A stretch of DNA of 64,000 bases from Microbacterium immunditiarum (GTDB lineage: Bacteria > Actinomycetota > Actinomycetes > Actinomycetales > Microbacteriaceae): contig NZ_JACCBV010000001.1 in NCBI RefSeq assembly GCF_013409785.1, forward strand, positions 3,410,001 to 3,474,000. Reading direction: 5' to 3'. Each line of letters opens with the position of its first letter. The first letter of the stretch is position 1. The notes under the pieces are model-generated. The model saw nothing but the letters and a program-made list of their open reading frames with translations. It did no database searches and was not told where the DNA came from. Below are positions 58,007 to 64,000 of this stretch, in pieces. Position numbers and translations under genes: made by a program.

Positions 58007-59565
58007 GATCCGTCCTTCGGGGTCTCGGTGCGGCGGCGCGGGGAGCGCGGCCGGGCGGGGGCGTTGCGCCACAGGTGTGCGGTCAGGTAGCTGCGCCACG
58101 GCGCCGTGCGGGCGGCCCACGCCGTGAAGCCTCTGGGGTCGGTGGGGATGCCGGCTGCGGCCGCGCCGGAGCGGACCGCGACGTCGCCGGGGAGGGTGAT
58201 GTCGGGGTCGCCGAGCACGCGCATGCGCACGTAGTCGGCGGTCCACGGGCCGACGCCGGGCAGTGCGAGCAGGTCCGCGCGCTGCTCAGCGGTGTCGTCG
58301 CCCGAGGTGAGCGCGAGGGTCCCATCGGCGAGCGCCGCCGCGGCGCCCGTGATCGCGCGGATGCGGGCGGCGGGACCGCGCAGCACCTCGTGGCCCCGCT
58401 CGGCGATCGCGGCCATCGTGGGGAACAGGCGCACGGTCGCGCCGGCGCTCTCGTCGCCGGTCTCGGGATCCGTCCCGCCGAGCCCCGTGACCGGTTCGCC
58501 GAGCGCATCCGCCAGCGCGGTGAGCGCCGTGCGGGCCGCTGCGACCGTGATCTGCTGCCCCACCATCGCGCGGACGAGCATCTCGTGCGGGTCGGCCGCA
58601 CCGGCCACGCGGATGCCGGGGACGCGAGCGACGAGCGGCTGCAGCTCCGGATGCCGCGACAGCGCCTCGTCGACCGCGAGCGGGTCCGCGTCGAAGTCGA
58701 ACAGGCGCCGCGCCCGCGCGACGAGCGTCGAGAGGTCGCCGAGGTGCGCGAGCCGCGCGCGCAGGCGCACGTGGCCGGCGTCGTCGACGCGGAGCTCGAA
58801 CCACGCGGGTCCGCCCGGAAGGCGCAGGGTGCGCGCGAAGCTCGTCGCCGTCGAGTGCTCGACGCCCGGGAGCGCACGCGCGCCCATCCAGGCGAACAGC
58901 CCCGCAGCGTCGAGGGGTCCGCGGTGCGGGAGCACGAGGTCGATCGCGCCGAGGGCGTGGTCCGACGCGCCGTGGCGGGTCATCCTGCGGCGGGCGCGCA
59001 GCTCGAGCGGCGACACGCCGAACACCTCGCGCACGGTGTCGTTGAACTGGCGCACGCTCGTGAAGCCCGCCGAGAACGCGACGTCCGCCGCCGGCAGGTC
59101 GGTGCCCACGAGCAGCATTCGCGCGGTGTGCGCCCGCTGCGCCCGCGCGAGGGCGAGGGGCCCGGCGCCGAGCTCGGCTGTGAGCAGTCGCGTGAGGTGA
59201 CGCGGCGAGTACCCGAGGCGCCGGGCGAGCCCGGGGACGCCCTCGCGCTCGACCACGCCGTCGGCGATGAGGCGCATCGCGCGGCCCGCCGTGTCGCCCC
59301 GCAGGTTCCACTCGGGCGAGCCCGGCGCGGCCTCGGGCAGGCAGCGCTTGCACGCGCGGTACCCCGCCTCGTGCGCGGCCGCACTCGTCGGGTAGAACGT
59401 CACGTTCGAGGGCTTCGGGGTGCGCGCGGGACAGCTCGGCCGGCAGTAGATGCCGGTGGAGCGCACGGCCGTAACGAACTGCCCGTCGAACCGCGCGTCG
59501 CGCGAGTCGATCGCGCGGTAGCGCTCGTCGAACGTCATCGCGGGACGCGTGGTCGTGATCGTCAT
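58003..59565 (-). CDS. Ada-type regulator fused to AlkA 3-methyladenine DNA glycosylase
   Basis: This 520-residue protein has an Ada zinc domain with four Cys (C41, C45, C72, C75; [13 protein letters not shown] and ACKRC), then an AraC-type helix-turn-helix (about 100-195, [19 protein letters not shown]). An AlkA N-terminal domain and an HhH-GPD glycosylase domain follow ([17 protein letters not shown], with catalytic Asp in [12 protein letters not shown]). Methylation of the zinc cysteine by methyl-phosphotriesters would switch on the operon, and the AlkA part excises alkylated bases. This fusion is common in actinobacteria. ogt follows. Confidence 0.94.
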   Translation of the reverse strand: MTITTTRPAMTFDERYRAIDSRDARFDGQFVTAVRSTGIYCRPSCPARTPKPSNVTFYPTSAAAHEAGYRACKRCLPEAAPGSPEWNLRGDTAGRAMRLIADGVVEREGVPGLARRLGYSPRHLTRLLTAELGAGPLALARAQRAHTARMLLVGTDLPAADVAFSAGFTSVRQFNDTVREVFGVSPLELRARRRMTRHGASDHALGAIDLVLPHRGPLDAAGLFAWMGARALPGVEHSTATSFARTLRLPGGPAWFELRVDDAGHVRLRARLAHLGDLSTLVARARRLFDFDADPLAVDEALSRHPELQPLVARVPGIRVAGAADPHEMLVRAMVGQQITVAAARTALTALADALGEPVTGLGGTDPETGDESAGATVRLFPTMAAIAERGHEVLRGPAARIRAITGAAAALADGTLALTSGDDTAEQRADLLALPGVGPWTADYVRMRVLGDPDITLPGDVAVRSGAAAAGIPTDPRGFTAWAARTAPWRSYLTAHLWRNAPARPRSPRRRTETPKDGS

Positions 59566-59654
59566 GCGTCCAGCCTGTCACGCCCCGACGACATCGGCTG
59601 GCGGAAATCGGACACGGCTGTGGGCGGCCGCGAAGCCCCCGCCGCCGTGCCGGG

Positions 59655-59722
59655 CGTAGGAGATGGCGCAAGGGCAGGAGCCTTCCGAGCCGTTCGGTCC
59701 TGCGCCCGCACCATCTCCTACG
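59655..59722. repeat. REP-like long hairpin (intergenic copy)
   Basis: Two 25-nt arms (59655-59679, 59698-59722) have a perfect outer 12 bp, CGTAGGAGATGG / CCATCTCCTACG, and inner GCAGGA/TCCTGC around an 18-nt loop. The left flank is identical over 17 bp to the copy in the FAH-RraA gene. It lies between the secreted-protein stop (59800) and the Ada-AlkA start (59565). The rest of 59566-59799 shows nothing else. Confidence 0.85.
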
Positions 59723-59799
59723 ACGAGCGCACCGGCGGCTGAGGCCACCGCCGAAACGGGTGCCGGGGCGCCGCATCCGCGGCCGCCCCGGCACCGCCC

Positions 59800-61845
59800 T
59801 CACGACGTCGCGATCGCGAACCCGCCGGCCGGTACGACGACCGTCCGCGAGCCGCGGACGGTCGTCTCGCGCACCTGCCCCCCATGCGAGTCGAACACGA
59901 TCACGTGCGTCGTGGTCCCGTCCGCGCCGACGCGCGTCGGCTGCGGCACTGCTGCGCTCGAATGCACGAGCTCCACGCGGCCGCCCTCCCCCGCGAGCGC
60001 GAGTCGCGAGATGACCGGTCGCACGAGGACGCCGTCGAGCATGAGGTCGCCCGACAGCGCGTCGACGCGCAGCGCCGACCGGTCACCGAGCGCGGGGAGC
60101 TGCAGCGACCTTGGCCACAGCACGCCCGGCGTGGGCGACACGCCCTGCTCCGGTCCCTCCTCGTGCAGCACGCCGAGCGGCACGTTGCCCGCGCGCCACA
60201 CCGACGTGCTGGACTCGCCCGGCGCCGACCACACGACGGGCTCGACCCAGCGGCGTGTCGGGTCTGTCCCGATGTCGAACACGGCGCTCGAGCCGCGCGG
60301 CAGCGTCAGCGCTTGACCCGCCCACAGCGACTCGCCCGTCCATGCCTCGGGCGTGGTCACTGTTCCGCCGGTGGTCGTCCCGCTCTCGGCCTGCACGAGC
60401 CGCAGGCCCTCGCGTGAGGCGACCTCGGTGAGCGCGGACGTGCGTTCGCCGAGCCCCGGTCGCGCGTCGAGCGCGAGCATCGTGAGCAGCCCGTGGATCG
60501 TGCTCTCCGCGCCGCTGTTGCGATTGACCCGGCCGTCGGCCTCGAGTCCGTCGAAGGTCACGCCCGTGGCGGGGTCGTACATCCGCTCCCCCGCGTGATT
60601 GGCCCCGAAGAACCACGCCGCCTGCATGACGGCGAGCTCGGTGAAGCCGGGCGCCCCCGTCGCGTCGGCGACCGCGAAGAGCGACTGCACGCGCGAGTCC
60701 GCGCCGTACGCGATCTGCACGCGCTCGGTCGGCGTCGGCAGCCACCCGTTGTCGGGCCCGCCCGCGGTCATGAGGGTCGGCGTGAACGAGGCGGAGTCGC
60801 GGACGGCCGGCTCGACGAGCGACGGGTCGTCGAGAGCCACGGATGCCCCGGCCAACGCCGCCGGCATCTGCGAGCCCCACGCGTGCCACAGCGAGCGCGC
60901 GGGCGCCCACGGCAGCAGCGCGCCGTACGGCCACGAGCGCCTGTCGCCCGCGTTCAGCGCCGCGATGCCCTCCGCGAGCTTGCGCAAAGCCTCGGCCGCG
61001 GCGGTGTCGTCGGGCTGCGCCTCGACGTGCGCGGCGAGGCCCAGGACGGCCTCGGCCGAGGCATCCGCCCCGTCGACGATCAGCCACTGCGGCACGCGCA
61101 GCCCGTCGGCCTCTGCCCACTGGCCGTACCGGATGAGCACCTGGCGGTCGACCGCCTCGATCGCGAGCGCGAGCCGGTCGTCGAGGAAGGCCGCGAACTC
61201 CGGGTCGGCGTCCGCGAAGGCGGCGTGGCCCTCGCCGAAGGCCCAGATCGTGCGGGCGAGCCAGTAGCTCGGACCCGAGTCGGACGGATCGGGCAGCTCG
61301 ACGGGCTCGGCCGACGGGTTGAGGGTGCCGTCGGGCTGCATCCACAGCACGACGTTGCCCGCGTTCGGGCCGTCCACGGTCTGCAGGTACGCGAGCGACC
61401 GCAGCAGCTCGTACGCCTTGTCGCGGCTCGACGCCTCGCCCGTCTGCTCCCAGTGGCGCACGTAGACGACGGCGGCGCGCGAGATGTCGTCCGCGTTGTA
61501 CGCGCCCTGCTTCCAGTGGCCGGTCACGGGGTCGGGCGGACCTCCGCCGCCGATGCGCTCGAACGTGCCGCCGGGGCGCGCGTCCGCGTACGTCCACGGC
61601 ATCACGAGGGCCGGCTCCTCCGCGAGCCGGTACGTCGTGTGGCCCTCGACGTCGGCGGGCGGCGTCGCCTCGTCGAGCAGGAAGTCGAGGTGCGCGAGGT
61701 TCGTGAGCGGCCCCTGGACCGCCTGGGCCGGCGTCGGCCCTACCGGCGCGGCCAGCGCCGCTCCGGGCAGCGACAGCGCCAGTGCGACGGCCGCCGCCCC
61801 GGCGATCGCCCCGCGCGTGCGGGCGGGGCGGAGCATCCGGTTCAT
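59800..61845 (-). CDS. Secreted protein of unknown family, possibly an alpha/alpha-toroid carbohydrate enzyme
   Basis: The protein has 681 residues from ATG 61845 (AAGGA 6 nt upstream). A Sec signal peptide ends near ALAAP (about residue 32). The middle (about 60-480) is rich in paired helices with Trp and Tyr, for example ADDISRAAVVYVRHWEQTG, SYWLARTIWAFGEGHAAF and LLPWAPARSLWHAWGSQMP. This suggests a six-hairpin-like toroid; a beta-rich C-terminal domain follows. I do not recognise the family. It is last in an operon with a GH130 enzyme and ABC permeases, so it likely acts on an extracellular glycan. Confidence 0.75.
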   Translation of the reverse strand: MNRMLRPARTRGAIAGAAAVALALSLPGAALAAPVGPTPAQAVQGPLTNLAHLDFLLDEATPPADVEGHTTYRLAEEPALVMPWTYADARPGGTFERIGGGGPPDPVTGHWKQGAYNADDISRAAVVYVRHWEQTGEASSRDKAYELLRSLAYLQTVDGPNAGNVVLWMQPDGTLNPSAEPVELPDPSDSGPSYWLARTIWAFGEGHAAFADADPEFAAFLDDRLALAIEAVDRQVLIRYGQWAEADGLRVPQWLIVDGADASAEAVLGLAAHVEAQPDDTAAAEALRKLAEGIAALNAGDRRSWPYGALLPWAPARSLWHAWGSQMPAALAGASVALDDPSLVEPAVRDSASFTPTLMTAGGPDNGWLPTPTERVQIAYGADSRVQSLFAVADATGAPGFTELAVMQAAWFFGANHAGERMYDPATGVTFDGLEADGRVNRNSGAESTIHGLLTMLALDARPGLGERTSALTEVASREGLRLVQAESGTTTGGTVTTPEAWTGESLWAGQALTLPRGSSAVFDIGTDPTRRWVEPVVWSAPGESSTSVWRAGNVPLGVLHEEGPEQGVSPTPGVLWPRSLQLPALGDRSALRVDALSGDLMLDGVLVRPVISRLALAGEGGRVELVHSSAAVPQPTRVGADGTTTHVIVFDSHGGQVRETTVRGSRTVVVPAGGFAIATS

Positions 61846-61865
61846 GTTCGTTCCTTCGTTCAGGT

Positions 61866-62951
61866 TCAGGACGCGTCGGCCGCGCCCGTGTCGGTGCGTG
61901 TGAGCTCGGCGACGCCGATCTTCGAATCGGCCATGCCGTAGAAGACGAACGTGCGGTCCTCGATGCGCTCGATCGCGGTCGGGAAGACGACGTTCGGCAC
62001 GATGCCGCTGCGCTCGTCCTCGGTCTCCGGGGCGAGCAGCGGCTCGGGCGTGCGGGCGATGACGCGCCACGGCTCGTCGGCGTCGAGCAGGAGCGCTCCG
62101 GCCGCGTAGTTCACGCGCTGCTGCTGGGAGAACGCGCTGTCGATCACTCCCGTGACGCCGTGGTGCAGCACGAGCCAGCCCTCGGGCACGCGCATGGGCG
62201 GCGGTCCCCCTCCGACCTTGAGCTCCTCGAACGGGAACTCAGGCCCCGCGACGAAGCGGTGCTGCTCCCACAGGGTGAGCGCCGTGATGTCGGCGGAGAC
62301 GGCCGCGAGCGGCACGAAGCTGATCCAGATCGACTGGCGCGTGTCTTCGACCCCGGCGGGGACGCGGATGCCCTGACCGGGCTTCGTCTCGCCGAGGTCC
62401 CACATCGGCCGGTGCAGCACCGCGAGCGCTGTCGTGCCGTCGGGCGCCGTCACCGGCTCGGGGAAGAACACCGTGTCCTTGTTGTGGAAGAGGTTGAGGT
62501 CCATGTCAAGCGCGTCGTCGTAGCGGAAGAGCGCGGGACCCAGCCGTCGCCACGAGCGCAGGTCGTCCGACACCGCGAGCGCGGTGCGCGGGCCGAGCGG
62601 CCCGTACGCGACGTATGTCATGACGTGCGTGCCCAGCGCGGGGATGAACGTCACGCGCGGATCCTCGACGCCGGCGTTGTCGGCACCCCGCTCCCACCCG
62701 CGATCGGGCTCGAGCACGACGCCCCTCCGTTCCACGCCAACCGGTGCGCCGTCCTCGACGACCACGCGAGCGAGGCCGACGCGCGACACGTTGCCCGCCG
62801 CGACGAGCCGCGGCAGGAGGTAGAGCTCACCGTCCGGACCGCGGCCCGACGCGGGGTTGAGCACCCCCTCGGCCTCGTTCGGGTCGTCGGGATCGGGCGT
62901 CATGACGACGCCGACCCGTGTGAGCCGGTAGGGCACGGATGCCGCGCTCAT
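61866..62951 (-). CDS. GH130-family enzyme (beta-mannoside phosphorylase/hydrolase)
   Basis: The protein has 361 residues from ATG 62951, overlapping the permease stop (ATGA). It is a five-bladed propeller of the GH130/GH43-like kind: LNPASGRGPDGELYLLPRL, GVEDPRVTFIP (typical of GH130, with the catalytic Asp), HNKDTVFFPEPV and KVGGGPPPMRVPEGWLVLHHG. Members phosphorolyse or hydrolyse beta-mannosides. The missing or present phosphate-binding residues were not resolved by eye, so the reaction type is open. Confidence 0.88.
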   Translation of the reverse strand: MSAASVPYRLTRVGVVMTPDPDDPNEAEGVLNPASGRGPDGELYLLPRLVAAGNVSRVGLARVVVEDGAPVGVERRGVVLEPDRGWERGADNAGVEDPRVTFIPALGTHVMTYVAYGPLGPRTALAVSDDLRSWRRLGPALFRYDDALDMDLNLFHNKDTVFFPEPVTAPDGTTALAVLHRPMWDLGETKPGQGIRVPAGVEDTRQSIWISFVPLAAVSADITALTLWEQHRFVAGPEFPFEELKVGGGPPPMRVPEGWLVLHHGVTGVIDSAFSQQQRVNYAAGALLLDADEPWRVIARTPEPLLAPETEDERSGIVPNVVFPTAIERIEDRTFVFYGMADSKIGVAELTRTDTGAADAS

Positions 62952-63787
62952 CCCTTCACCCCCGATCCGAGCTCGTTCGAGGTGAAGTACCTCTGGAAGA
63001 TGATGAAGAGCGTGACCGCCGGAATCGCCAGCACGACGGCGCCTGCCATCATCGCTCCGAAGGGATTCGCGGTGGACGCCGCGATGTTGGTGATGAAGTT
63101 CGCCAGCGAGACCGCGAGCGGTTGCATGGACGCCTCCTTCGTGATGAGGAAGGGCCAGAGGAACTCGTTCCACGGGCCGATGAACGTGAGCAGGACGGCC
63201 GTCAGCAGTGCGGGTCGCACAAGCGGAAGCGCGACGCTCCACAGGATGCGGAACTCCCCCGCGCCGTCGATGCGGGCCGCCGAGAAGAGGTCCTTCGGCA
63301 GCTGCAGGAAGTACTGACGGAACAGCACGACCGCCGTCGAGTTGATGAAGAACGGCAGGATCATGCCGACGTAGGTGTCGGACATGCCGTAGTCGCGCGC
63401 GATCATGACGTACAGCGGGATCATGAGCAGCTGGAACGGCACGACCTGCACGAGCAGGGCGAGGGCGAACGTCGCTCCGCGGCCGCGCCAGTGCAGCACC
63501 GCGAGCGCGTAGCCGGCGAGCACGCCGAACACGATCGTGCCGAGCACCACGCCGCCGGCGAAGATGCCCGAGTTGACGAGCCCCTGCAGCAGGTTGATGC
63601 GCTCGTTGATCGCGACGTAGTTCTCGATCGTGAGGTTCTCAGGGTTCGGGAATGCGCCGGCCGGGGTCGGATCGACATTCGTCTGCAGCGAGCCGACGAC
63701 CATGTAGTAGAAGGGGAACAGGAACGCCAGCGCGCCCAGGCCCAGCACGATGTAGAGCGTGATCTTGCTCCCGAGGATGCGCCTCAT
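62948..63787 (-). CDS. ABC sugar transporter permease, MalG type (GH130 locus)
   Basis: This 279-residue protein has six membrane segments starting ITLYIVLGLGALAFLFPFYY, an EAA-type loop LFSAARIDGAGEFRILWSV, and the C-terminal RYFTSNELGSGVKG. Its start overlaps the end of the upstream permease by 4 bp. It is part of a third sugar ABC importer in the window, again without an ATPase gene nearby. Confidence 0.93.
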   Translation of the reverse strand: MRRILGSKITLYIVLGLGALAFLFPFYYMVVGSLQTNVDPTPAGAFPNPENLTIENYVAINERINLLQGLVNSGIFAGGVVLGTIVFGVLAGYALAVLHWRGRGATFALALLVQVVPFQLLMIPLYVMIARDYGMSDTYVGMILPFFINSTAVVLFRQYFLQLPKDLFSAARIDGAGEFRILWSVALPLVRPALLTAVLLTFIGPWNEFLWPFLITKEASMQPLAVSLANFITNIAASTANPFGAMMAGAVVLAIPAVTLFIIFQRYFTSNELGSGVKG

Positions 63788-64000
63788 GACTCCTCACCTC
63801 CCACGAGCCGCCGCTGCAGTGCGGCGATGATGAGCACGAAGATGATCAGGATCACGCCGATCGCCGCGGCGACGTCGGGGTTCCCCTGCTCGATGCCCCT
63901 CTGGTAGATCAGCAGCACGGGGCTCGCGGACGCGCCGTTCGGCCCGCCGCCGCCGGTCAGCAGGTACGGCTCGGTGAACAGGTTCGCACCCGTGATCGTC
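63784..64000 (-). CDS. ABC sugar transporter permease, MalF type, partial (C-terminus)
   Basis: The last 71 codons are present; the gene continues past the right edge. The segment reads NLFTEPYLLTGGGGPNG, the family pattern after the EAA loop, then a final helix AAIGVILIIFVLIIAALQRR and ends GGEES. It precedes and overlaps the MalG-type permease gene. Confidence 0.88.
   Translation of the reverse strand, partial: TITGANLFTEPYLLTGGGGPNGASASPVLLIYQRGIEQGNPDVAAAIGVILIIFVLIIAALQRRLVGGEES

Overview
The window is chromosomal DNA from a high-GC actinobacterium, most likely a Microbacterium-like member of the Microbacteriaceae. This rests on roughly 70% GC, many GTG and leaderless starts, stop/start overlaps of 4-8 bp, a monomeric isocitrate dehydrogenase, ECF sigma factors with actinobacterial accessory genes, a ZTP riboswitch ahead of glyA, and many ABC sugar-uptake operons. 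I see no rRNA, tRNA, CRISPR, transposase or phage gene. Both window ends cut a gene.

Region 1 (1-18.3 kb) is an aromatic-acid catabolic island. It starts with a truncated phenol-type FAD monooxygenase divergent from an IclR regulator. Next come a ThDP-dependent decarboxylase-like enzyme, an MHS-family transporter, an HpaB/HpaC-like 4-hydroxyphenylacetate 3-monooxygenase pair divergent from an AraC regulator, a StyA-like flavin monooxygenase with an EthD-like protein, and an aldehyde dehydrogenase. The core operon (11.6-18.3 kb) encodes a FAH-RraA fusion, a GntR/FCD regulator, HpaE, HpaD, HpaH and HpaI, which is the homoprotocatechuate meta-cleavage route to pyruvate and succinic semialdehyde. 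Three near-identical 12-bp palindromes (consensus ATCGTATACGAT) sit in three promoters of the island and probably form the GntR regulon.

Region 2 (18.4-23.7 kb) holds a transglutaminase-like protein, a membrane protein, a DGPF/YCII protein with its ECF42-type sigma factor, and the one-carbon genes folD and glyA, the latter behind a ZTP riboswitch. Region 3 (23.8-37.2 kb) is an N-acetylglucosamine/chitooligosaccharide system. It comprises a GH20 lipoprotein, nagA, an ABC importer, a ROK kinase, nagB and a ROK repressor, and an operator-like sequence is shared by the repressor and GH20 genes. A sigma factor fused to a zinc-finger and membrane domain, a DUF2568 protein, a glycolate-oxidase-like flavoprotein and a Nudix hydrolase lie between the two halves.

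Region 4 (37.4-48.1 kb) has a small lipoprotein, an L,D-transpeptidase with a very large acidic cytoplasmic tail, and a beta-mannoside locus (LacI regulator, ABC importer, GH2 beta-mannosidase, GH113 enzyme) with a clear LacI operator at the importer promoter. Region 5 (48.2-59.6 kb) has isocitrate dehydrogenase, an acetyltransferase, an acetyl-xylan-esterase-like protein, a GH1 beta-glucosidase, a heterodimeric ABC exporter, a possible 26-residue small protein, and an alkylation-repair pair (Ogt and an Ada-AlkA fusion). Region 6 (59.8 kb to the end) is another glycan operon: a secreted protein of unknown family, a GH130 enzyme and two permeases, one cut by the window edge.

Several kinds of non-coding structure recur: terminators built from GGATGCC/GGCATCC arms, convergent gene pairs whose stop codons lie in the same hairpin, and REP-like long hairpins. 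One of these hairpins has a relative that is translated as the linker of the FAH-RraA fusion.
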